Assembly (NCBI GenBank): GCA_000437375.1
Contig: FR898226.1
Location: 178,963 to 187,581, forward strand
Length of the DNA stretch: 8,619 nucleotides
Source of the DNA: Eubacterium sp. CAG:841
GTDB lineage: Bacteria; Bacillota; Clostridia; Oscillospirales; CAG-272
Reading direction: 5' to 3'
The number at the start of each line of letters is the position of its first letter. Position 1 is the first letter of the stretch. Of the stretch, positions 1 through 7,047 are shown piece by piece. A program made the position numbers and the translations under genes. The notes beneath the pieces were generated by a model, which was given only the letters and a program-made list of their open reading frames with translations, made no database searches and was not told where the DNA came from.

Positions 1-1409
1 GCGTCGTATTCTTCCCTGTGCTCGCAGATCATAAGATTTCTCAGTTCGCTTAGCTTATCTCCCTCGAAAATAAGCACTGCCGGCTTGTATTTGTCGCCGT
101 CCTTTACAAAGTAGCCGTTGTCGGAAAACCAATCCAATATGGTCTTTTGTAAATCTGTGAAGCCTTCTGTGCTGTATCCGTTTTTCACAAGCTCGCGGAT
201 TGCCGGCAGATAGCTTGATCGTACATCGCAGCGATTATAAGTCCGTTTTCCGAATCTTCCGCTGTCGTCGAAATAAGCACGCAGTTCATTGCCGTATCCC
301 GAACGTCCGCTATCGCTGAAGCTGCACGCATTTATTCTGCCGCGCCGTGCGCCCTGCTCATATCCAATAAAGCCCCAGCTGCCGCCGTCTTTTCTCTTGA
401 ATCTGTTACATACTATGCCGTCGCCTTCCGCCTTCACTTTGTCTACAAGCTTCATAAAGAAAAACATTGTCGCGTCCTGCTCGCTCATGGTGCTTTCGCC
501 GATAAACTCCGCATAGTGCTTTGTCACAAAATCGCTTGCCACCTGCCAGAATTTTTTGTAATTGTCATAGGCGAAATCCTCGCAGAGCGCATTCACCTCT
601 TCTATGCATTCGCTTGGCGCAATGAAGAAATTTGTGATATATTTTCCGTCGTCGAGCTTTCTGAGAAGCTCACTTTTTTCAAGAATATCAACCTCTTCCT
701 CCATATAAGGCGCCGCAATACCGAGTTCTATCGCCAGCTCCTCGACCGTTGACGGATTGTTGTTTGCCTCGCACAGGATATTTACCGGTATCTTTCTCTG
801 CACCGCGCTCCACGGCAGTCCCGACGGCTGATTTCCCGATGACGAAAAGCTCAGTCTTTCCGGGTTATAACTTCTTTTTCCGAATTCTCTTGCCATATAC
901 ATACCTTCTTTCAGTTTTTCTCTCGCACGGAAAAGCCTTGTCTTGACCGTGCCTTCCGGGATACCGAGATTTTTCGCAATATCGCAGACACGTTTGCTCT
1001 GTATATAGTACATAAGCAAAACGTTTCTGTATTCCGAAAGAATGAAAGCCATTTCACGGCGAATAGCTGCTATGTCTTCTTCCCGTATAAGGTCGGAGAC
1101 AAAGTCGGAATTGTCCGGAATTTCAAATTCCAAGATATCCGTATCCGAAAGCCTTTCCCTCGTCTTGTGCTTTTCGGTCGCCCAGCCTGCATAGATATTG
1201 CGCACTATCTGCCAGACCCAGCCCGAAAAGCTGTTGGGACAAGCCCCTCGGCGCAGCTGCTCGATTATTCCGAGCGCTATGTCCTGCGAAAGCTCCGCCG
1301 CCTCCGTCTCGCTGCCCGTCTTTTTAAGGCAGTAATAATAGACCCTTTCAAAATATTCGGAGGTAAATTCACCAATGCGAAACTCCGCAAGTTCTTTGCC
1401 GCCTTTCAT
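1..1409 (-). CDS. ECF-type RNA polymerase sigma factor with long C-terminal winged-helix extension (3' end outside window)
   Basis: The frame is open from ATG 1409 to the left edge: 469 full codons plus two bases, no stop. Residues about 17-82 look like sigma region 2 (YFERVYYYCLKK, then FSGWVWQIVRNIYAGW). Residues about 112-168 look like region 4, with the helix-turn-helix VCDIAKNLGIPEGTVKTRLF at 141-160. There is no region 1 or 3, as in ECF sigmas, which direct core polymerase to special promoters. A usual ECF sigma ends near residue 170-200. This one has a winged-helix-like segment at about 205-260 (STVEELAIELG, then wing DDGKY), an unrecognised part at about 265-395 with a Gly/Arg/Ser-rich stretch, and a second wing-like segment at about 403-470 (DGDKY). 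The start is supported by AAAGGGGG at 1427-1420, ten bases before the ATG. The next gene upstream is guaA, separated by a terminator; no anti-sigma gene is visible, though the downstream side is unseen. The sigma assignment is firm. A regulatory role for the extension is inference. Confidence 0.93.
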   Translation of the reverse strand, partial: MKGGKELAEFRIGEFTSEYFERVYYYCLKKTGSETEAAELSQDIALGIIEQLRRGACPNSFSGWVWQIVRNIYAGWATEKHKTRERLSDTDILEFEIPDNSDFVSDLIREEDIAAIRREMAFILSEYRNVLLMYYIQSKRVCDIAKNLGIPEGTVKTRLFRAREKLKEGMYMAREFGKRSYNPERLSFSSSGNQPSGLPWSAVQRKIPVNILCEANNNPSTVEELAIELGIAAPYMEEEVDILEKSELLRKLDDGKYITNFFIAPSECIEEVNALCEDFAYDNYKKFWQVASDFVTKHYAEFIGESTMSEQDATMFFFMKLVDKVKAEGDGIVCNRFKRKDGGSWGFIGYEQGARRGRINACSFSDSGRSGYGNELRAYFDDSGRFGKRTYNRCDVRSSYLPAIRELVKNGYSTEGFTDLQKTILDWFSDNGYFVKDGDKYKPAVLIFEGDKLSELRNLMICEHREEYD

Positions 1410-1436
1410 TCTCTTCTCGCCCCCTTTCGCTTAAGA

Positions 1437-1464
1437 AGTATCTGTTTTTCAAATTCGGTTTCAA
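1437..1464 (-). promoter_or_regulatory. Possible promoter of the sigma factor gene
   Basis: On the minus strand, TTGAAA (1464-1459) is followed after 16 bases by GATACT (1442-1437), 28 bases before the start codon. The -35 matches sigma-A consensus at 5 of 6 positions, the -10 at 4 of 6. The overlapping TGAAAC (1463-1458) resembles -35 elements used by ECF sigmas, which would allow autoregulation, but no CGTA-like -10 follows at the expected distance. Weak call. Confidence 0.3.
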
Positions 1465-1473
1465 AAATTTATC

Positions 1474-1501
1474 AAAAAAGCTCCGCAGATTACGGAGCTT
1501 T
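1474..1501 (-). terminator. Intrinsic terminator of guaA
   Basis: The minus strand reads AAAGCTCCG, a 7-base loop, then CGGAGCTTT: a perfect 9-bp stem (1501-1493 with 1485-1477) running into six U residues (1479-1474, partly shared with the stem base). It begins 11 bases after the guaA stop codon and separates guaA from the sigma factor gene. Confidence 0.9.
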
Positions 1502-1512
1502 GTAGTTTTGGT

Positions 1513-3042
1513 TTATTCCCACTCGATCGTTGCCGGCGGCTTTGAGGTTATATCATAAACAACTCTGCCGACGCCTTTAACTTCGTTCGTGATTCTTGTA
1601 GACATCTTTGTGAGAAGTCTGTAAGGCAAACGTGAGTATTCGCAAGTCATAAAGTCGCTCGTCTGAACGGCTCTTATGGCAAGAGTATAATTGTATGTTC
1701 TGAAATCGCCGACAACTCCGACGCTTCTCGAATCGGTAAGCACACAGAAATATTGGTCGGGATGTACGCTCTTACAATTGCCTATCTCCTCGCGGACAAT
1801 AAAATCAGCCTCGCGAAGAATTTCAAGCTTTTCTTCGGTAATTTCACCTATTGTTCTTATAGCAAGACCGGGACCCGGGAACGGCTGACGGTTAACGAGA
1901 CTGTCCGGCAGTCCGAGCATACGTCCGAGCTTGCGGACTTCGTCCTTGAAAAGTCCGGCAAGCGGTTCGACAACACCCTCGAAACCAAGATCCTTAGGAA
2001 GTCCGCCGACATTATGATGGCTTTTTATAACGGCGGATTTGTTCTTTCCGGACTCAACTATATCCGGATAAATCGTTCCCTGTGCAAGAAAATCCGGATG
2101 ACCGCATTTCTTTGCCTCGTCCTCGAACGTGCGGGCAAATTCCGTGCCTATTATTTTTCTCTTCTGCTCCGGATCTGTAACTCCGCGAAGTTTTTCAATA
2201 AAACGTTCGCGGGCGTCAACATAAACAAAGTCAAGTTCGCGACCTTCAAATGCAGCACGGACTTCATCCGTCTCGTTCTTTCTCATAAAACCGTGATCTA
2301 TGTATACACACACAAGCTGCCCGGGAATTGCTTCCGAAAGAAGAGCGGCACAAACAGAAGAATCAACACCACCGGAAAGTCCGAGCAGGACACGCTTTTT
2401 GCCGACCTGCTCTCTGACGGCTTCTATCTGCTTCTGAAGATAATCCTTCATTGTGTAGTCGCCGTTCGCACCGCAGACTTTGTAAAGGAAGTTGTTTATC
2501 ATATCGGTGCCGTGCTCCGAGTTTTCAACCTCCGGATGGAACTGCACACCGTATATTTTTCTTTCCTCGCACTGATATGCCGCACACGGACAAAGCTTTG
2601 TATGCGCCGTCACATCAAAACCTTCGGGAAGAATTTTTATCATATCGGTGTGACTCATAAGCACCTTCTGAGTGCGGTCAAGGCCTTCAAACAAAGCCGA
2701 TTTTTTATCTATCGTTGCCGCAAGAACGCCGTATTCGCTTTTTTTGCACGACACCACTTCTCCGCCGAGCATATGAGCGATGAGCTGCGATCCGTAACAA
2801 ATTCCAAGCACGGGTATTCCGAGCGAATAGAGCTTTTCATCGCACTTTGGGGAATCCTCAAGATAAACGCTGTTCGGTCCGCCCGTAAAAATTATTCCTA
2901 TCGGATTTATTTTTTTGATTTCATCAAGAGAAATATCATACGGTTTTATCATAGAATAAACGCCGCATTCTCTTACTCTTCTGGCAATAAGCTCTTTATA
3001 CTGCCCGCCGAAATCGAGTATAAGTATCGTTTGATTTTCCAT
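1513..3042 (-). CDS. guaA: GMP synthase (glutamine-hydrolysing)
   Basis: GuaA makes GMP from XMP, ATP and glutamine, the last step of guanine nucleotide synthesis, in the cytosol. The protein is 509 residues, the usual single-chain length. The N-terminal class I glutamine amidotransferase domain (about 1-190) shows the nucleophile Cys82 in GICYGSQ and the His169/Glu171 pair in QFHPEV. The ATP pyrophosphatase domain follows, with the P-loop LSGGVDSS at 222-229, and the C-terminal dimerisation/XMP-binding domain has QPFPGPGLAIR and ends in the conserved IEWE. ATG 3042 is chosen because GAGGG at 3055-3051 lies eight bases before it. The in-frame GTG at 3057 overlaps that ribosome site and would add only MRAFK. 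The gene has its own promoter and terminator, so it is probably monocistronic. The short leader leaves no room for a guanine riboswitch. Confidence 0.99.
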   Translation of the reverse strand: MENQTILILDFGGQYKELIARRVRECGVYSMIKPYDISLDEIKKINPIGIIFTGGPNSVYLEDSPKCDEKLYSLGIPVLGICYGSQLIAHMLGGEVVSCKKSEYGVLAATIDKKSALFEGLDRTQKVLMSHTDMIKILPEGFDVTAHTKLCPCAAYQCEERKIYGVQFHPEVENSEHGTDMINNFLYKVCGANGDYTMKDYLQKQIEAVREQVGKKRVLLGLSGGVDSSVCAALLSEAIPGQLVCVYIDHGFMRKNETDEVRAAFEGRELDFVYVDARERFIEKLRGVTDPEQKRKIIGTEFARTFEDEAKKCGHPDFLAQGTIYPDIVESGKNKSAVIKSHHNVGGLPKDLGFEGVVEPLAGLFKDEVRKLGRMLGLPDSLVNRQPFPGPGLAIRTIGEITEEKLEILREADFIVREEIGNCKSVHPDQYFCVLTDSRSVGVVGDFRTYNYTLAIRAVQTSDFMTCEYSRLPYRLLTKMSTRITNEVKGVGRVVYDITSKPPATIEWE

Positions 3043-3050
3043 TTTGAACG

Positions 3051-3055
3051 CCCTC
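3051..3055 (-). promoter_or_regulatory. Ribosome binding site deciding the guaA start
   Basis: GAGGG on the minus strand, eight bases before ATG 3042. The competing GTG codon (3057-3055) shares a base with it, so initiation there would lack a ribosome site. Confidence 0.8.
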
Positions 3056-3081
3056 ACTGATTTTTTGTATTGTGAATTTAT

Positions 3082-3110
3082 ATTATATCACTTTTATTTT
3101 CAAATATCTA
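3082..3110 (-). promoter_or_regulatory. guaA promoter (extended -10)
   Basis: On the minus strand a perfect TATAAT (3087-3082) is preceded by TGA, giving an extended -10 (TGnTATAAT). A weak -35, TAGATA (3110-3105), lies 17 bases upstream. Transcription would begin near 3075, giving a leader of about 30 bases before ATG 3042. The site lies wholly in the gap after the Na/Pi transporter gene. Confidence 0.7.
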
Positions 3111-3135
3111 CTGTTTTCGCGATATTTTGATATTT
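3102..3135. repeat. AT-rich inverted and direct repeat between the Na/Pi transporter and guaA
   Basis: AAATATC at 3102-3108 is the inverse of GATATTT, which occurs twice, at 3121-3127 and 3129-3135. The second copy overlaps the transporter stop codon and the left arm overlaps the weak -35 of guaA. The stem would be AT-only apart from one G-C pair and has no U tract, so it is a poor terminator. It might be an operator or simply AT-rich spacer. Confidence 0.3.
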
Positions 3136-4900
3136 ATTTTTCCGCATCAAGAGAATATTTTTCAAGATAATTGCCATACATACGTCCAAACTCCGCCCCG
3201 TCGTTTTTGACTTCCTTGAGATATTCGTGCATATCAAGTGCGTCGTGCTGTGAAATTTCTATAACACATCCCGCTATATTTGAACAATGGTCTGATACTC
3301 TTTCAAGATTTGTAAGTATGTCAGAAAGTACAAATCCGTGTTCTATCGAGCATAAGCTGTTCTGCAAACGTTTTATATGGCGCTTCTTTATCTCGTCGCG
3401 CAGATAGTCGACTACCTGTTCAAGCGGCTCAACCATATTCGCCGCGCTTATATCGTTTTCTATAAACGACTTTTCCGCAAGGTCAAGAATTTCAAGCACT
3501 GCCGAGCAAAGAGTTTTAAGCTCCGATTTCGCTTCATCCGAAAATTCAATTTTCTTGTCAAGCATTTCCTCCGCCGATTCCACCATATTTACGGCATGAT
3601 CCGAAATACGTTCAAAATCGCCGAGAATGTGCAAAAGCTTTGTAACGGAATGGCTTTCGCTTTCCGACATACTGCGGCTTGACAGCTTTATAAGATACGA
3701 ACCGAGCATATCTTCGTATTTGTCCGCCTTATCCTCATAATCACGGATAAGCTGTGCGTTTTTCTTGTCATAAGAATCAAACAGCTTTATCGACATTCGC
3801 ATGGCGTCGACCGATATACGCGCCATCTTTGCCGCAACTTCGTTCGCGCGCTCTATCGCGATTGCCGGCGTTGCAAGAAGGCGTTCGTCAAGCATATTGA
3901 CCTCTTCGTCATTTTTGCCTTTCACAGTTATTGAAGCAAGCTTTTCAAGCTGTTTGGTAAACGGCGACATTATAAGAATAGAAAGTATTTTGAAAGCTGT
4001 ATGAACAACAGCAACGCCCACCATATCTATCGTTTTATCCGAGATTCCTAGTGATGCCACACTGTTTACAAGATAATACGCGGGAAGCAATATCGCAACT
4101 CCTATTATGTTGAAATACAAATGGATAAATGCCGCGCGTTTACCGTCTCTCGTGGCGCCTGCGGACGATATAAGTGCCGTTACGCAAGTACCTATATTTT
4201 GTCCCATAACTATCGGTATAGCCATGCCGTAGGTTATCGTTCCCGATGTCGTAAGCGATTGCAGAATACCGACCGACGCTGATGACGACTGGACAATTGC
4301 TGTTACTATCATACCGGCAAGAACGCCGAAAATCGGGTTTTCAAACATTGTCATTATAGATCGGAAAGCTTCATTATCTTTAAGTCCTGCGACAGAACCT
4401 GACATATATTCTATTCCAACCATAAGCACAGCAAAACCGAGAAGAACTGCCGCTACGTCCTTTTTTCTGCTGCTGTGCGAAAACATAAGCAAACATATCC
4501 CTATAAGCGCCACTATCGGAACCCATGTCGTGGTTTTGAATATTTCGAGTGCGGCACTGACGCTCTGCCCTCCGGAGCCTATTTCAGAAAGCGATATGAT
4601 CCACGCTGTTGCCGCTGTACCGAGATTTGCGCCCATTATAACGCCTACCGCCTGAGTAAGCGTCATCGTTCCTGAGCTTACAAAGCCGACAACCATGACT
4701 GTTGTCGCCGACGACGACTGAATTATAGCCGTTACCACAAGCCCGAGCAAAAAGCCCTTGAAAGTATTCGATGTCAGCTTTCCGAGTATCATTTTCAGCT
4801 TGTTTCCGGCACTGCGCTTCAGCGCGTCGCCCATAAGGCTCATTCCGAAAAGGAACAACGCAAGACCGAAAACAAGTTCAAGCATGTCAAAAACGTCCAT
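3134..4900 (-). CDS. Na+/phosphate cotransporter family protein with C-terminal PhoU-like region
   Basis: This 588-residue membrane protein belongs to the PNaS family, which couples inorganic phosphate movement to sodium. The two inverted halves of the transport domain each carry the family signature: QSSSATT at 61-67 with GANLGT at 90-95, and QSSSASVG at 204-211 with GQNIGT at 233-238. Hydrophobic segments fill residues about 5-315. The tail, about 350-570, is helical, charged and PhoU-like, with the paired motifs ERISDHAVN (430-438) and ERVSDHCSN (533-541), and probably lies in the cytosol. The start is clear: GGAGG lies seven bases before ATG 4900. A 244-base gap with a promoter and a terminator hairpin lies upstream. 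No strong terminator follows the gene. Import or export of phosphate cannot be decided from sequence. Confidence 0.96.
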   Translation of the reverse strand: MDVFDMLELVFGLALFLFGMSLMGDALKRSAGNKLKMILGKLTSNTFKGFLLGLVVTAIIQSSSATTVMVVGFVSSGTMTLTQAVGVIMGANLGTAATAWIISLSEIGSGGQSVSAALEIFKTTTWVPIVALIGICLLMFSHSSRKKDVAAVLLGFAVLMVGIEYMSGSVAGLKDNEAFRSIMTMFENPIFGVLAGMIVTAIVQSSSASVGILQSLTTSGTITYGMAIPIVMGQNIGTCVTALISSAGATRDGKRAAFIHLYFNIIGVAILLPAYYLVNSVASLGISDKTIDMVGVAVVHTAFKILSILIMSPFTKQLEKLASITVKGKNDEEVNMLDERLLATPAIAIERANEVAAKMARISVDAMRMSIKLFDSYDKKNAQLIRDYEDKADKYEDMLGSYLIKLSSRSMSESESHSVTKLLHILGDFERISDHAVNMVESAEEMLDKKIEFSDEAKSELKTLCSAVLEILDLAEKSFIENDISAANMVEPLEQVVDYLRDEIKKRHIKRLQNSLCSIEHGFVLSDILTNLERVSDHCSNIAGCVIEISQHDALDMHEYLKEVKNDGAEFGRMYGNYLEKYSLDAEK

Positions 4901-4953
4901 TTTTTATCCTCCGGGCAAACGTCTGCAGCTGTCTTTGCATCCGTCAATTAATT

Positions 4954-5001
4954 AAAAAAGCACCCGAACCGACCTGCTTTTCTGTTGGTCGGCTCCGGTG
5001 C
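4954..5001 (-). terminator. Strong intrinsic terminator, possibly a conditional attenuator, before the Na/Pi transporter
   Basis: On the minus strand two 15-base arms (5001-4987 and 4974-4960) pair with one mismatch and one G-U pair around a 12-base loop. Six U residues follow (4959-4954), then an AT-rich run. Outer pairs are GCACC/GGTGC and inner pairs CCGACC/GGTCGG. It lies about 145 bases after the cyclophilin stop codon and about 55 bases before the transporter start. It could end transcripts from the MATE-cyclophilin operon, act as an attenuator in the transporter leader, or both. Confidence 0.85.
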
Positions 5002-5007
5002 ATATGG

Positions 5008-5058
5008 TCAGATCAAAACAGTTTTTATAACGATTTCCACACGTTTTGTAATAACCAT
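5008..5058 (-). CDS. Possible leader peptide, 16 residues
   Basis: A minus-strand frame from ATG 5058 to TGA encodes MVITKRVEIVIKTVLI, in which nine of 16 residues are Ile, Val or Leu. AAAAGGG lies about 11 bases upstream as a possible ribosome site. The stop codon ends six bases before the first arm of the terminator hairpin, the position expected of a leader peptide whose translation affects attenuation. A frame this short and AT-rich can easily arise by chance, and the downstream gene has no known link to branched-chain amino acids. Confidence 0.22.
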   Translation of the reverse strand: MVITKRVEIVIKTVLI

Positions 5059-5100
5059 TTTTATTAAAGCCCTTTTCTCTTTTTCATTACTTTCAACCTG

Positions 5101-5129
5101 ATTATATTTTACTATACAATTTGAGTAAA
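5101..5129 (-). promoter_or_regulatory. Probable promoter of the Na/Pi transporter leader
   Basis: On the minus strand TTTACT (5129-5124) is followed after 17 bases by a perfect TATAAT (5106-5101). An overlapping alternative is TTGACT just upstream with TAAAAT 18 bases later. Transcription would begin near 5094, giving a leader of about 190 bases before ATG 4900 that contains the terminator hairpin. I found no convincing promoter between that hairpin and the gene. Confidence 0.55.
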
Positions 5130-5144
5130 AGTCAAGAGAAAATA

Positions 5145-5621
5145 TTACTTTACGGTTACTTTCTTTATCTTCTGCTCTGAAATGGGTTTGTCCGAGTAAT
5201 CGGTTCTTACGCAGGCTATTTCATCAAGACAATCAAAGCCATCTGTCATTTTTCCGAAAGCCGCATACTGACCGTCAAGATGCGGAGCATCCTCATGCAT
5301 GATAAAGAACTGAGAGCCTGCCGAATCGGGATGACGCGAGCGCGCCATTGATATTACGCCGCGCGTATGCTTTAAGTCGTTTTTAACGCCGTTTGAAGAA
5401 AACTCGCCTTTTATCTGCCAACCGGGACCGCCCATTCCCGTTCCGGTGGGATCGCCGCCCTGAATCATAAAGCCCTTTATAACACGATGAAAAATAAGTC
5501 CGTCATAAAAGCCTGAATTTGCAAGCTTTTCAAAGTTTTCAACAGTTATCGGCGCTTTCTCAGGATAAAGTTCAAGCGTCATTGTCTTTCCGTTTTCCAT
5601 TTCGATTATTGCTGTTTTCAT
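5145..5621 (-). CDS. Peptidyl-prolyl cis-trans isomerase, cyclophilin type
   Basis: This 158-residue, single-domain cyclophilin catalyses cis-trans isomerisation of Xaa-Pro bonds and assists protein folding. It has no signal peptide, so it is probably cytosolic. The family core is intact: FHRVIKGFMIQGGDP at 44-58 with the catalytic Arg46 and Gln54, GSQFFI at 102-107, and HLDGQYAAFG at 114-123. His114 stands where human cyclophilin A has Trp121, a change common in bacterial cyclophilins and generally linked to weaker cyclosporin binding. The start ATG overlaps the MATE stop in an ATGA junction, with GGAGG inside the end of the MATE gene ten bases before it, so the two are probably translationally coupled and share the promoter near 7050. 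No terminator directly follows; the nearest is at 5001-4954. Confidence 0.97.
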   Translation of the reverse strand: MKTAIIEMENGKTMTLELYPEKAPITVENFEKLANSGFYDGLIFHRVIKGFMIQGGDPTGTGMGGPGWQIKGEFSSNGVKNDLKHTRGVISMARSRHPDSAGSQFFIMHEDAPHLDGQYAAFGKMTDGFDCLDEIACVRTDYSDKPISEQKIKKVTVK

Positions 5622-7012
5622 GCGTTTATTTCCTCCATTTGTTTTGTTTCGTCGTCACGAGGCATATTTTCCTTCGGGAGTTTGTTTCTCACGGCAAAAT
5701 AGCATATGCAATGTATAAAAAGAGTTACCAGCCACGATATAGGATATGAAATATAAAGCCAGAAAAGTGAGTGGAAGTGCGCAAAAACGGTATATATCCA
5801 CACAATTCTTACACCGCATACGCCTACTACCGTAACTATCATGGGCATAAGAGATTTTCCCATACCTCGCATCATTCCGACCATCATATCCATTGCTCCG
5901 CATATGAAATATGTAACAGATATGATTCCGAGTCGTTTCACGCCTTCCGAAATTATCGTCGGATCGCTGTCGTAAATTCCGACAAGCGGCTCACCGAGCA
6001 AATATATCCCTATTCCGCCGATAATGCCCACCGTCGTAACTATTATAAGGCTCTGTGCGCATATGGTATTTATTCTCTTGTACTGTTTTGCACCTACGTT
6101 CTGACCGGTAAATGTAAGTGCCGCCTGGTAAACAGCGTTCATCGACGTATACACAAAGCCTTCAAGGCTGTTTGCTGCCGCACTTCCCGCCATTGTTATA
6201 GATCCGAACGAGTTTATAGACGACTGAATTATTACGTTCGATATTGAGAATACCGAACCCTGAAGTCCGGCGGGAAGCCCTATCTTTGTCATTTCGAGAA
6301 GTTCTTTTCCATATATGCGAAGCTTCTTTATATAAAGCCTGCAAGGACCGTCGCTTTTCATAAGACATGCCGTTACAAGCGCCGCCGATATCGCTGTTGA
6401 AATGACCGTAGCTATCGCAACCCCTGCAACGTCCATCTTGAAGCCTATTACAAAAACAAGGTTCAGCACTACGTTCACCATTCCGGAAAGAATAAGAAAG
6501 TAAAGCGGACGTTTCGTATCGCCCGTCGCACGAAGTATGGACGAGCCAAAGTTGTAAAGCATAGTTACCGGAAGTCCTGCAAAATATATTTTAACATAAA
6601 GTGAGGACAGCTCTATAACGTCCTCTGGACTTTTCATCATTTCGAGCAGCGGTCTTGACATAAACACCCCGAATATGCCTACGCCTATTCCGAAAATAAT
6701 GCTTATAAATATTGCCGTGTGAGTAGCGTGCGAAGCTTTTTCTCTGTTACCCGCTCCGATGGCGTTCGCCACGACCACGCCGGCTCCGACCGACATACCC
6801 ATAAGAACATTTACTATAAGGTTTATAAGAGATCCCGTAGAACCTACTGCGGCAAGAGAAGTGTCGCTTCCGTATTTGCCCACGACAACCATATCTGCAG
6901 CGTTATAAAGAAGCTGAAGAATGCCCGTAAGCATAAGCGGCACGGAAAAGCTTATCAGCTTGCCAAAAAGCGGTCCGCGCGTCATATCGATTTCATATCT
7001 TGCTTTTCTCAC
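5618..7012 (-). CDS. MATE family multidrug/cation efflux transporter
   Basis: MATE pumps export drugs or metabolites in exchange for Na+ or H+. From GTG 7012 the protein is 464 residues, normal for the family, with about 12 hydrophobic segments in two halves. The first half carries PLMLTGILQLLYNAADMVVVG at about 25-45 (shown here as the typical N-lobe helix) and RATGDTKRP at 161-169. The second carries GQNVGA at 303-308 and RGMGKS at 382-387. GTG 7012 is chosen because AAAGGA lies eight bases before it and the N-terminus RKARYEIDM matches the form usual in Clostridia. The in-frame TTG at 7036 has no good ribosome site and would lie only about five bases from the predicted transcript start. 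The gene heads an operon with the overlapping cyclophilin gene. The substrate cannot be predicted. Confidence 0.95.
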   Translation of the reverse strand: MRKARYEIDMTRGPLFGKLISFSVPLMLTGILQLLYNAADMVVVGKYGSDTSLAAVGSTGSLINLIVNVLMGMSVGAGVVVANAIGAGNREKASHATHTAIFISIIFGIGVGIFGVFMSRPLLEMMKSPEDVIELSSLYVKIYFAGLPVTMLYNFGSSILRATGDTKRPLYFLILSGMVNVVLNLVFVIGFKMDVAGVAIATVISTAISAALVTACLMKSDGPCRLYIKKLRIYGKELLEMTKIGLPAGLQGSVFSISNVIIQSSINSFGSITMAGSAAANSLEGFVYTSMNAVYQAALTFTGQNVGAKQYKRINTICAQSLIIVTTVGIIGGIGIYLLGEPLVGIYDSDPTIISEGVKRLGIISVTYFICGAMDMMVGMMRGMGKSLMPMIVTVVGVCGVRIVWIYTVFAHFHSLFWLYISYPISWLVTLFIHCICYFAVRNKLPKENMPRDDETKQMEEINA

Positions 7013-7020
7013 GGAAAATA

Positions 7021-7026
7021 TCCTTT
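7021..7026 (-). promoter_or_regulatory. Ribosome binding site deciding the MATE start
   Basis: AAAGGA on the minus strand, eight bases before GTG 7012. It lies inside the extra codons that a TTG start at 7036 would add, which favours GTG. Confidence 0.7.
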
Positions 7027-7047
7027 CTTTTTTCAAGTTACCACATC

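Noticed and set aside
289..946. Several plus-strand open frames of 65-78 codons at the left end
   Set aside because: They are antisense to the sigma factor gene, which has clear conserved motifs across this stretch, and they show no ribosome sites or protein-like patterns.
1753..3060. 435-codon open frame on the plus strand opposite guaA
   Set aside because: It is exactly antisense to a fully conserved guaA, its translation resembles no protein, and its length follows from guaA codon bias.
3043..3081. Possible guanine (purine) riboswitch before guaA
   Set aside because: The predicted leader is only about 30 bases, too short for a purine aptamer and expression platform.
5064..5087. Seven-residue frame MKKRKGL in the Na/Pi transporter leader
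   Set aside because: Too short, with no convincing ribosome site; its AAAAGGG end serves better as the ribosome site of the next small frame.
5771..6247. 158-codon plus-strand frame opposite the MATE gene
   Set aside because: Antisense shadow of a well-conserved transporter; the translation is rich in Tyr, His and Arg with no recognisable pattern.
7012..7036. TTG 7036 as the MATE start
   Set aside because: It has no good ribosome site and lies about five bases from the predicted transcript start, whereas GTG 7012 has AAAGGA at ideal spacing.
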